17,801 bases of DNA from Alphaproteobacteria bacterium. GTDB taxonomy: Bacteria; Pseudomonadota; Alphaproteobacteria; SP197. Below, one piece after another: positions 1 through 7,153 of the stretch. The translations under genes were made by a program, and so were the position numbers. The stretch lies in the NCBI GenBank assembly GCA_022822575.1, contig JAJEBJ010000228.1:1-17801 (forward strand), written 5' to 3'. Position 1 is the first letter of the stretch; each line of letters begins with the position of its first letter. The notes under the pieces are model-generated. The model worked only from the letters and a program-made list of their open reading frames with translations. It did no database searches and was not told where the DNA came from.

Positions 1-1
1 C

Positions 2-892
2 GCCTTCCAGCGTCGCGCCAACACCGAAGTGGCCCGGCACATGAACGCCATTGACAGCGGCAAGAGTCTGGGCGCCTTCTTTCTCGGACTTGCCATTGCC
101 TTCGCCTACGGGGTGTTCCACGCCTTCGGTCCGGGGCACGGCAAGTTCATCATCGTCTCGTACTTCCTGGGCCGCGATGCCCGAGTTGGCCGCGGTATCG
201 TGATGGCGATCCAGGTGGCCATCGTTCATGTCATCGCCGCAATTGTCATCGTCTGGCTTGCGGACATCACCCTGCAAGCCGGATTCGGAATCGGACTGGC
301 GGAGGTCCCCGGCGTGAGGGCCGCGAGTTTCCTCATCATCGCCGCCATTGGTCTCTACATGCTCTACCAGGCCTTCCGCGCCGCCCTGGGCTACATCAAT
401 CCTTCGGAAGTCGGTCACGGTCACAGTCACGCCCAGAATCACGAAGACGCGCACCGCGAAGAATACGGTCACAGCCACGCCCACAGTCACGGACACAGCC
501 ATCACGAAAATCATGGCCACAGCCATGCGCACAGTCATGGCCATGCCGAAGAGGCATCAAAGGTTGAGAGCGGACTGATGGCGGTCGCGGCCGGGATCGT
601 GCCCTGCCCCGGCGCCGTGCTCATCATGCTCTACGCGGTCGCCAACGACATGATCTATCCGGGTTTTATCCTCGTCGCGGCCATGTCGCTCGGCATAGGC
701 CTCACCATCTGCTCACTGGGAGTGGGCGCCATCATCGCCCGTCAGACGGCGTTGCGCCTGGTGGAAAGCGACGGCGCCGGATCATCCGGAGCGCTGCTGG
801 TGCGTCATGGGTTCAACTTCGGTGGCGCCATCATCGTCACGCTCATCGGCCTGGTGTCCTTCGTGGCGTTCCTCGACGTTCCGCTTGGCTGA
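2..892 (+). CDS. NicO/RcnA-family nickel-cobalt exporter, 5'-truncated
   Basis: This is an inner-membrane permease of the NicO family (RcnA-like), expected to move Ni2+ or Co2+ out of the cytoplasm. The reading frame is open to the window edge. The residues before the GTG at 29 (AFQRRANTE) resemble the usual family lead-in, so the gene probably starts upstream and only its last 296 residues are visible. Numbering from the GTG, the family signature HAFGPGHGK lies at 31-39, a hydrophobic helix at about 57-78, another at 98-118, a cytosol-type His-rich loop at 130-172, the second signature GIVPCPGA at 189-196, and two more helices follow. The His loop is typical of metal-binding members. The stop lies 50 bases inside the convergent zapE gene. 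Metal specificity cannot be read from the sequence. Confidence in the family is high and in the substrate moderate. Confidence 0.88.
   Translation, partial: AFQRRANTEVARHMNAIDSGKSLGAFFLGLAIAFAYGVFHAFGPGHGKFIIVSYFLGRDARVGRGIVMAIQVAIVHVIAAIVIVWLADITLQAGFGIGLAEVPGVRAASFLIIAAIGLYMLYQAFRAALGYINPSEVGHGHSHAQNHEDAHREEYGHSHAHSHGHSHHENHGHSHAHSHGHAEEASKVESGLMAVAAGIVPCPGAVLIMLYAVANDMIYPGFILVAAMSLGIGLTICSLGVGAIIARQTALRLVESDGAGSSGALLVRHGFNFGGAIIVTLIGLVSFVAFLDVPLG
416..544 (+). repeat. His-rich repeat encoding the metal-binding loop
   Basis: Eighteen histidines fall in 43 residues, mostly as repeated HSH, HGH and HAHSHGH units. At DNA level the tract is a degenerate direct repeat of GGTCACAGYCAYGCC-like blocks. 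It lies in the loop between transmembrane halves of the NicO exporter and probably binds the transported metal. Confidence 0.8.
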
Positions 893-1988
893 CCCTGCGC
901 CGACTCTCGAGGTACTCGGCCGATTGCATCTCCATCAGCCGTGATGCGGTTCTGCGGAATGCCAGGGAACCGTCGCCTTCCGCATAGAGCCCCTCGGGCG
1001 GTGCGGCGGCGGAACACAACAACCCCACCCTTTCCTCGTAGAGGATGTCGATCAGGATGATGAACCGCCGCGCCTCGTTGCGCATGGCGGGGGTCATGAC
1101 CGGAATGTCGTCGATGATGACGGTATGGAAGGCGCCGGCGAGCGCCAGATAGTCGGGCGCCGCCAACGGACGGCCGCAAAGTTCGATGAAGGAAAATCGC
1201 GCGACATGGCGCGCCTGACGGGGGACGTGCAGCACCCTTCCTTGAAGGGGGATGTCAAGCGGACCAATATCGGCGTCGCCTGCGAGATGGCGAAAGGCCT
1301 CGTCGAGACGCGCCGTCGCATTGTCATCGTGTGAGGACATGTAGGTGCCGGTACTGGCGAGAAATGCCAGCCGGTAGTCCCGTTCCGCATCGACCTCGAT
1401 GATGTCGAGCTCCTTCTCGAGAGTGTCGATGAACGGTGAGAAGAGCTGGCGATTGATGCCCCCCGGATAGAGCTCTCGGGGATGCTCGTTCGAAGTCGCC
1501 ACCATGATTGTGCCCAGATCGAGAAACTGCCGGAACAGCCGACCGAGGATCATGGCATCGGCTATGTCGGTGACGTGAAACTCGTCCAGGCACAGGAGAT
1601 CCGTTTCACCCACCAGAGCCCTGGCGGCAAAGCGGATGGTGTCGTTGGCATCGCCGGAGGACCTGTGCCGTTCCTGGATGGTGCCGTGTACCTCGCGCAT
1701 GAAGGCATGGAAATGGTGGCGCTGCCTCTTCCGGTTCCGGACGTTCTCGAAGAAAAGGTCCATGAGCATGGACTTGCCGGTACCGACACCCCCATGGAGC
1801 CATATGCCTCTCTCGGTGGAGCGGGACCGTCGTCCGAGAACGCGATCGATGAGACCTCCCCGCCCCGGTGAGGCAAGATCCCGGGCAAGCTGATCGAGAT
1901 GCCGTACTGCCTTTTCCTGGTGCACGTCGTGCACGAGATCGCCGGATGCGATGAGGCGGTGATAGTGCTCTAGCGTGCCCGATTCCAT
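843..1988 (-). CDS. zapE: Cell division protein ZapE (AFG1-like ATPase)
   Basis: This is an AFG1/ZapE-family P-loop ATPase of 381 residues, close to the roughly 375 of E. coli ZapE. In E. coli the protein acts at the Z-ring late in division; mitochondrial relatives handle membrane-protein turnover. Walker A GGVGTGKS is at 66-73, the HHFHAFMREVH family motif at about 91-101, Walker B LLCLDEF at 131-137, and the sensor ATSN at 164-167. The conserved C-terminal stretch RLMEMQSAEYLE is present and is followed by about 18 extra, Arg-rich residues. That tail coincides with the 50-base antisense overlap with the NicO gene, so it may be an overrun and not a functional segment. The ATG at 1988 is used; the gene is divergent from the amidase gene. 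Confidence 0.93.
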   Translation of the reverse strand: MESGTLEHYHRLIASGDLVHDVHQEKAVRHLDQLARDLASPGRGGLIDRVLGRRSRSTERGIWLHGGVGTGKSMLMDLFFENVRNRKRQRHHFHAFMREVHGTIQERHRSSGDANDTIRFAARALVGETDLLCLDEFHVTDIADAMILGRLFRQFLDLGTIMVATSNEHPRELYPGGINRQLFSPFIDTLEKELDIIEVDAERDYRLAFLASTGTYMSSHDDNATARLDEAFRHLAGDADIGPLDIPLQGRVLHVPRQARHVARFSFIELCGRPLAAPDYLALAGAFHTVIIDDIPVMTPAMRNEARRFIILIDILYEERVGLLCSAAAPPEGLYAEGDGSLAFRRTASRLMEMQSAEYLESRRRVSQAERRGTPRRTPGR

Positions 1989-2003
1989 GGAACTGCTGTC
2001 GTC

Positions 2004-2070
2004 ATCGGGGGTTGTCTAGACCGATTGTCCCGGCGATGCCATGGCAATCGGGGTTGTCCCCCGTGTAGAC
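2004..2070. promoter_or_regulatory. Near-direct repeat pair in divergent intergenic region
   Basis: ATCGGGGGTTGTC (2004-2016) and ATCGGGGTTGTC (2047-2058) recur 43 bases apart, about four helical turns. Each is followed by TAGAC (2017-2021 and 2066-2070). They lie between divergent zapE and the amidase gene and could be paired operator sites. No regulator gene is adjacent and no good -35/-10 pair was seen. The 167-base gap holds nothing else recognisable. Confidence 0.3.
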
Positions 2071-2155
2071 TCATCACTGACCATCCCATTCTTGCGCGGC
2101 ACCGTGACCCGTACCGGTCGTGCACCCGCATCATTCAGGACCGGAGTCCCAGGCC

Positions 2156-3568
2156 ATGGCGAACCTCGACCTTTGCTACACCCCTGCCGTCACGCTTGCC
2201 CGACACATCGCCTCGCGGGAGATGTCGCCGGTCGAGGTGGTCGCCAACAGCCTGGAACGCATCGAGGAAATCAATCCCAAGCTCAACTGTTTCTGCTTCA
2301 CCTATCCCGAGGAGGCGCTTGAGAAGGCCAAGGCTGCGGAACGCGCAGTCATGGAGGGCGCGCCTCTGGGTCCGCTTCACGGGGTGCCGATCGCCATCAA
2401 GGATTTCACGCCCACGGCGGGCAAGACCACGACGATGGGAAGCAGGGTCTATCGTGACCACGTGCCGAAAAAGGATGCCCGGGTGGTGAGCGATCTTCTT
2501 GGCGCCGGCGCCATCATGGTGGGAAAGACCACCACGCCCGAATTCGCCCATGACGGCTTCACCCACAGCCCGTTGTGGGGCGTGACGCGCAACCCCTGGA
2601 ATCCGGATCGCACGCCCGGCGGTTCGTCCGGTGGCTCAGGCGCGGCGGTGGCGTCGGGCTGCGTACCGCTGGCCGAGGGTTCCGACATGGGAGGATCGGT
2701 GCGCATTCCGGCCGCCTTTTGCGGCATCGTCGGCCTCAAGCCGAGTCTGGGCCGGATCCCCATGACCATCCTCGCATCGGTCTTCGACAACATCAGCCAC
2801 TTCGGGCCTCTGGCCAGGACCCTGGATGATGCCGCCCTCTTTCTCGACGTCTGCCAGGGGCCTGACGAATACGACATCATGTCGAACCCGGCGCCCCTGG
2901 ACATCCCCCACCCTCTGCCGGGCGATGTCGAAGGCATGCGGATCGCCATGGATATCGACCTTGGTTTCTACCACGTCGACGATGCGGTGGCGGCCAACGT
3001 TGAACGTTGCGCAGAGGCTCTCACCAGCGCCGGCGCCATCGTGGAGGAAGTGGATCTCGGATGGCGGCGGGAGTGTGCCGATGCCTGGCTCGACTACTGG
3101 AACGTCTATCTCGCCGCATTCTTCGAGCAGCATCTCGACACCAGGCGAGACGATCTCGACCCGAACATCGTCACCATGTTCGAGGCCGCCCGGAAGATGG
3201 ATGCCATCAGCTTCAAGCGCCTGGAGTTCGTCAGGACCCGGCAGTGGGAACGTCTGTGCGTGATCTTTGCCGATCACGACGCGCTGATCTGCCCGACGAC
3301 TCCGGCCGAAGCGCCCCACGCGTCCGGCTCGGACGCCGACCAGCTTGGCGAAACACCGGACGGCAAGATGCTCTCGAACGACATGACCCTCGTCTTCAAC
3401 AACGTGTCGCAGTGTCCGGCACTCTCGGTGCCCTCGGGCATGACCGCAAACGGTCTGGCCACGGCGCTGCAGATCGTCGGACGACGTTTCGAGGATCTCA
3501 CCGTTCTCAGGATCGGCGCCGCCATCGAAAAGCTTCTCCCCTGGGCGCACCTGCGTCCTCCGATGTGA
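2156..3568 (+). CDS. Amidase-signature family hydrolase
   Basis: This is a 470-residue amidase-signature (AS) enzyme, hydrolysing a C-N amide bond in the cytoplasm. The Ser-cisSer-Lys triad reads as K82 (PIAIKDF), S157 in GGSSGGS (155-161) and nucleophile S181 in GSDMGGSVRIP. The 75- and 24-residue spacings match fatty acid amide hydrolase. The ATG at 2156 is chosen because GGAG sits at 2143-2146 and homology begins just after it; an upstream GTG at 2120 would add 12 residues without a ribosome site. It resembles GatA superficially, but no gatB or gatC is nearby, so it is more likely a stand-alone amidase. The MFS gene follows after 16 bases, which suggests one transcript and a transported amide substrate or product. 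The substrate is unknown. Confidence 0.9.
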   Translation: MANLDLCYTPAVTLARHIASREMSPVEVVANSLERIEEINPKLNCFCFTYPEEALEKAKAAERAVMEGAPLGPLHGVPIAIKDFTPTAGKTTTMGSRVYRDHVPKKDARVVSDLLGAGAIMVGKTTTPEFAHDGFTHSPLWGVTRNPWNPDRTPGGSSGGSGAAVASGCVPLAEGSDMGGSVRIPAAFCGIVGLKPSLGRIPMTILASVFDNISHFGPLARTLDDAALFLDVCQGPDEYDIMSNPAPLDIPHPLPGDVEGMRIAMDIDLGFYHVDDAVAANVERCAEALTSAGAIVEEVDLGWRRECADAWLDYWNVYLAAFFEQHLDTRRDDLDPNIVTMFEAARKMDAISFKRLEFVRTRQWERLCVIFADHDALICPTTPAEAPHASGSDADQLGETPDGKMLSNDMTLVFNNVSQCPALSVPSGMTANGLATALQIVGRRFEDLTVLRIGAAIEKLLPWAHLRPPM

Positions 3569-3584
3569 GGTCCAGGAACAGATC

Positions 3585-4814
3585 TTGACGTCGCTATCTC
3601 CGGGGATAAGTCAGCCCGGCCAGGACAGGACCGCCCTTCGCATCCTCTTTGCCAGCCTGGTCTGTGTCGGGCTTGGGCAGTCCCTCCTCTTTTCCGTCCT
3701 GCCGCCGATTGCCCGGACCATGGAGCTCGCGGAGTGGCATGTCGGGCTGGTGTTCGCCATATCCGGGGGCATGTGGGCGGCCATGAGCCCGTTCTGGGGA
3801 CGCCGAAGCGATATCGTCGGCCGCAAGCCCATCATCACCCAGGGTGTGGGCACCTATGCGGTCTCCATGCTGCTCTTCACTCTCGCCATCCAGTCGGGGC
3901 TCGCCGGCTGGTTGCCGGTCATGGTCGCCTTTCCCCTGATGATTGCTGCCCGCCTCATCAACGGCGTCTTCGGCTCGGGCTCCTTCCCGGCGGCACAGGC
4001 CTATATCGCGGACAGGACCAGCCGGGCGAGGAGAACCGGCGGCATCTCCATGCTCAACGCAGCCTTCACCACCGGAGTCGTTCTGGGGCCGGGTCTGGGA
4101 GCACTCCTGGTCGGTCTGCACCTGCTGGCTCCGCTGGTGGCCGTCGCCGTGATTGCCGCATGCAGCTTCGTGGTGATCGCCCTCTACCTACCGGAATCAT
4201 CGCCCGCCTCATCAAGAAAGGTGATGCCGCGCGTCTCGCTCCTCGACCGCCGCATCCTGCCCTTCGTCATCGGCAGCGTCGTCATGAGCATCTGTCATGC
4301 GGCGTCGATGCAGACCATCGCCTTCTACATGATGGACACCCTTCTCCTCGATCCGGAAGAGACCGCGCGAATGGTGGGCTTCGGCCTGACACTGGCGGCC
4401 GTCGCCGCACTCGTCTTCCAGCTCGTCATCGTGCCGCGTCTCAATCTGGGTCCGGGCTTCCTTCTGAAGACCGGCGGTCCGTTGGCCCTGGCGGGATTCG
4501 TGGTCATCCTCGTCGCCGACTCCTATCCGCTCATGGTCACCGCCATGATGCTCTTCGGTGTCGGCATGGCCATGCTGCGCCCTGGATTCGCCACGGCGGC
4601 ATCGCTGGCGGTCTCGCCCCGGGAACAGGGAACGGCAGCGGGGACCCTGATCGGCACCGGCGCCGCAGGCCATGTGCTGAGCCCGCTGATCGCCATGCCG
4701 CTCTACATGGTCTGGACCCCGGGTCCCTTTGTCATGAATGCTCTTCTGATGGCCTTCCTGGTGGCCTACGTCCTGACAGAACCCAGGATCCGCGCCGTCA
4801 TCCAGCGGACCTGA
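3585..4814 (+). CDS. MFS transporter, probable drug/solute efflux type
   Basis: This is a 409-residue major facilitator with about 12 hydrophobic helices in the inner membrane. Motif A is GRRSDIVGRK at 72-81, between helices 2 and 3. The antiporter-type motif C, GVVLGPGLGALL, is at 163-174 in helix 5. Together they place it near the TetA/Bcr-like 12-helix drug:H+ antiporters, though general solute efflux is equally possible. The start is a TTG at 3585 with AGGA at 3574-3577, seven bases upstream; no ATG lies in a better position before helix 1. It follows the amidase stop by 16 bases and is probably co-transcribed. The stop is six bases from the convergent DUF1178 stop. Confidence is high for the family and low for the substrate. 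Confidence 0.87.
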   Translation: MTSLSPGISQPGQDRTALRILFASLVCVGLGQSLLFSVLPPIARTMELAEWHVGLVFAISGGMWAAMSPFWGRRSDIVGRKPIITQGVGTYAVSMLLFTLAIQSGLAGWLPVMVAFPLMIAARLINGVFGSGSFPAAQAYIADRTSRARRTGGISMLNAAFTTGVVLGPGLGALLVGLHLLAPLVAVAVIAACSFVVIALYLPESSPASSRKVMPRVSLLDRRILPFVIGSVVMSICHAASMQTIAFYMMDTLLLDPEETARMVGFGLTLAAVAALVFQLVIVPRLNLGPGFLLKTGGPLALAGFVVILVADSYPLMVTAMMLFGVGMAMLRPGFATAASLAVSPREQGTAAGTLIGTGAAGHVLSPLIAMPLYMVWTPGPFVMNALLMAFLVAYVLTEPRIRAVIQRT

Positions 4815-4820
4815 CGTGGT

Positions 4821-5282
4821 TCAGCTGTCGAGTTCCGGCAACGCCGGCAGTTCACCGAACTCGATCCCTTCCTCACGCAGTTCCCGGGACTCGACTGGCG
4901 TTGCCACACCGTGAATGTTGCGTTTTTCCGCATCACCATAGTGAATCTTGCGCGCCTCATCGGCGAACCGCGGACCGACGTTCTCGAAGTTCTTCTCGAC
5001 ATGCGCCTTCACCGCACGGGCCATCGCCATGACCCGCCGGGTCTCTTCCTTCTGCTTGGCGAGCGCCACGGTCCTGGCGTCGGGGGGCGCTTCCTCCGCC
5101 GAGCCACCGGTGCGAGGCGCCACGGCGACGCTGGGAGTCATCAGGGCCTTCTCGACGGAGGTGTCGCCACACATCGGACAGGCGACATCCTTCGCCTTGA
5201 CCTGGGCGTCAAAGGATGCGGAATCGGCAAACCAGCCCTCGAAAACATGGCCATTGCCGCACTGGATATCGAAGACGATCAT
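4821..5282 (-). CDS. DUF1178 family protein
   Basis: This is a 153-residue protein of the DUF1178 family, whose function is unknown. It opens with the family's characteristic MIVFDIQCGNGHVFEGWF and carries C8, H12 and a CPMC pair (C35, C38), which suggests a small zinc-ribbon-like fold. The second half holds the conserved HYGDAEKRNIHG element. The frame stays open 31 codons further upstream to 5375, but family members begin at the MIVFD methionine and an AGGGT lies ahead of that ATG, so 5282 is chosen. In many alphaproteobacteria (from memory) this gene sits with grxC and the Nit1-type gene. Here a methyltransferase on the opposite strand separates them. Confidence 0.88.
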   Translation of the reverse strand: MIVFDIQCGNGHVFEGWFADSASFDAQVKAKDVACPMCGDTSVEKALMTPSVAVAPRTGGSAEEAPPDARTVALAKQKEETRRVMAMARAVKAHVEKNFENVGPRFADEARKIHYGDAEKRNIHGVATPVESRELREEGIEFGELPALPELDS

Positions 5283-5349
5283 GAGAACACCCTGAACCGT
5301 CCCATGAAATGTAGGCAAAAATTCTGGTAGAACAAGAGATACCGTGACC

Positions 5350-5454
5350 ATGCACCCCATGAGAACCCTGATCACGCACCTCGCCGATCATGGCGTCATC
5401 CTTGTCGACAGCAACGGGAATTCGCCTGACAATCCGTTCCGGCAGGGCCCTTGA
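5350..5454 (+). CDS. Possible 34-residue ORF coupled to the methyltransferase
   Basis: A short ORF (ATG at 5350, second ATG at 5359) ends in TGA at 5452-5454, whose last base is the first base of the methyltransferase ATG. TGATG arrangements commonly indicate translational coupling. A purine-rich AAGAGA stretch lies 10-15 bases before the first ATG. The peptide is hydrophilic, with no membrane segment or motif I recognise. It could be a leader peptide, a real small protein, or a chance frame. The AT-rich stretch just upstream (5310-5340) lies between divergent genes and probably holds promoters, but no clean -35/-10 pair is evident. Confidence 0.3.
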   Translation: MHPMRTLITHLADHGVILVDSNGNSPDNPFRQGP

Positions 5455-5993
5455 TGACACCCCCACCAGTCCATTCCGTCACCTCTGACGCCAGTGACTG
5501 GGTACGGCGCTTCATTCCCCTTCTTCCCCCGAAAGGGGACATACTCGATCTCGCTGCCGGGAGTGGTCGTCACACGCAACTCCTGCTCGAACACGGCCAC
5601 CGGGTCACCGCTCTCGACCGTGACACCGGACCGCTGGCCCACTTCGCCCAAGATGAACGCGTCACGATTTTGGAATGCGATCTCGAGGATGGTGGCGCGT
5701 GGCCCCTTGCGGGAAGGACCTTTGCCGGCGTCGTCGTTACCAACTACCTGTGGCGTCCGGGACTGAAGGACCTCGTCGCCAACGTCGGTCCGGGCGGTCT
5801 TCTCATCTACGAGACCTTCGCTGTCGGCAACGAGCGCTTCGGCCGGCCGCGCAATCCGGCATTCCTCCTCAGACCCGGAGAACTTCTCGAGGCGGTGGCC
5901 GGCAGCCTACGCGTGCTGGCGTACGAGGATCTCGTCGTCGTCGATCCCCGTCCTGCGGCCCTTCAGAGACTGTGTGCCCGCCGGGAATTCTGA
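5454..5993 (+). CDS. Class I SAM-dependent methyltransferase
   Basis: This is a compact 179-residue Rossmann-fold methyltransferase. The SAM-binding motif I, ILDLAAGSGRHT, is at 30-41, the acidic end of strand 2 (ALDRD) at 53-57, CDLED at 75-79, and the post-motif GPGGLLIYETF at 112-122. The stretch NERFGRPRNPAFLLRPGEL (127-145) is typical of a TehB-like subgroup of unknown substrate. ATG 5454 is preferred over TTG 5451 because GGCAGGG lies just ahead of it. The gene interrupts the minus-strand DUF1178/Nit1/grxC series, and its last 87 bases overlap the convergent Nit1-type gene. The target of methylation cannot be told from the sequence. Confidence 0.85.
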   Translation: MTPPPVHSVTSDASDWVRRFIPLLPPKGDILDLAAGSGRHTQLLLEHGHRVTALDRDTGPLAHFAQDERVTILECDLEDGGAWPLAGRTFAGVVVTNYLWRPGLKDLVANVGPGGLLIYETFAVGNERFGRPRNPAFLLRPGELLEAVAGSLRVLAYEDLVVVDPRPAALQRLCARREF

Positions 5994-6806
5994 GAGCGCA
6001 AAGGGCCGGTCATGTTCGAGGGCCGGGACGGTGCTTCGGACCCGCGCCACCTCGGCAAGATCGACGTCGGCGATGCAGAACCCGACGTCCGTGCCGGCAT
6101 CGGCGAGGACCACACCCCAGGGATCGACAATCAGCGAGTGACCGCAGGTTCGCCGGTTGCCCGGATGGTGACCTGTCTGGCAGGGAGCGAAGACGAAGGC
6201 GCCACACTCGATGGCACGGGCCCGCAGCAACACCTCCCAATGGGCGTCTCCCGTCACCTTCGTGAAGGCCGAGGGGACAGTCAGCATGACCGCGCCTGCC
6301 TTCGAGAGTTCGCGGTAAAGATGGGGAAAACGCAAGTCGTAACAGACCGTCATGCCCAAGAGGCCCCACGGCGTTGGAGCAAGGACCGCGGTGTCGCCCG
6401 GATGAAACATGGCCGATTCCCGGTAGCGCGATCCGTCGGGAAGATCGACGTCGAACATGTGGATCTTCTCGTAGTCCGTGGTTTCGCCATCGGGACCGAA
6501 GAGGAAGGCATGGTTGGCCAGCGTGCCGTCATCGCGAAGGGCTGCCACGGATCCTGCCTGGAGCCAGATTCCCCGCTGTCGCGCGAGACCGGCGAAGGCG
6601 ATGAGTGCCGGATGATCGGCGGGGCGCCAGGCGTTCTCCAGGCGATCTTCCTCACTCGCAGCCATGAGAGCGACATTCTCCGGCAGACCGACGAGGTCCG
6701 CTCCGGCATCGGCTGCCTGGTGCACCAGGGCCGATGCCGCCTCGATGTTGGCCTCCATGTCGAGCTGTGCGTTGACCTGGACGCAGGCAATCCTGAGTTG
6801 CGTCAT
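5907..6806 (-). CDS. Nit1-type carbon-nitrogen hydrolase (likely deaminated-glutathione amidase)
   Basis: This is a 299-residue nitrilase-superfamily amidase. The Glu-Lys-Cys triad is E43 (LPEN), K114 (YEKIHMFDVDL) and C155 (VCYDLRFP). The YEKIHMFDV and RYRES features are those of the Nit1 branch, characterised as a repair enzyme hydrolysing deaminated glutathione. Its ATG overlaps the grxC stop by four bases (ATGA), which supports a glutathione-related role. A GGGAG lies upstream within grxC. The family core ends near EHDRPF (265-269). The remaining 30 or so residues are encoded almost exactly by the 87-base antisense overlap with the methyltransferase, so this tail looks like a read-through extension. 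The frame stays open upstream only because grxC lies in another frame. Confidence 0.9.
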   Translation of the reverse strand: MTQLRIACVQVNAQLDMEANIEAASALVHQAADAGADLVGLPENVALMAASEEDRLENAWRPADHPALIAFAGLARQRGIWLQAGSVAALRDDGTLANHAFLFGPDGETTDYEKIHMFDVDLPDGSRYRESAMFHPGDTAVLAPTPWGLLGMTVCYDLRFPHLYRELSKAGAVMLTVPSAFTKVTGDAHWEVLLRARAIECGAFVFAPCQTGHHPGNRRTCGHSLIVDPWGVVLADAGTDVGFCIADVDLAEVARVRSTVPALEHDRPFALSEFPAGTQSLKGRRTGIDDDEILVRQHA

Positions 6807-7066
6807 GCTCGCTCTCCCAATCTGGCTGCTAGTTCGCCGTTGCGCTCGAGACGGACGAGATCGTCGTAACCGCCGATCGCCTCCCCGTCGATGAAGATCT
6901 GGGGCACGGTGTGCCGGCCACCGGCCATGCGGGCCATGGACTCTCTCCTGGCGGCATTGAGCGTCACGTCGATTTCCTCGAACGCAATACCCCGCGACTT
7001 GAGCAGTTTCCGGGCACCGGTACAGTAGGGGCAGAACATGGTCGTGTAGACGACGACCTCGGCCAT
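6803..7066 (-). CDS. grxC: Glutaredoxin 3
   Basis: This is an 87-residue dithiol glutaredoxin, full length for the family. It reduces disulfides and glutathione-mixed disulfides in the cytoplasm. The active site CPYC is at 12-15, the cis-Pro TVPQIFI at 53-59, and the glutathione-binding GGYDD at 65-69. The start is the ATG at 7066; the longer upstream frame has no homology. Its stop overlaps the start of the Nit1-type gene. In related bacteria (recalled, not checked) comF usually precedes grxC. Here the divergent methyltransferase begins within about 90 bases and there is no room for comF. Confidence 0.95.
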   Translation of the reverse strand: MAEVVVYTTMFCPYCTGARKLLKSRGIAFEEIDVTLNAARRESMARMAGGRHTVPQIFIDGEAIGGYDDLVRLERNGELAARLGERA

Positions 7067-7153
7067 GGCGATTCTCTTGAGCGTACCTCGCACGGACCAT
7101 AGCAGTCCCGCTTCTGGTTGTGCCACCCCGCCCCGCCCGTCACCATGGGTCCC

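Noticed and set aside
2636..3550. 304-codon minus-strand open frame
   Set aside because: It is antisense to the amidase, whose triad and family motifs are clear; the minus frame has no recognisable motif.
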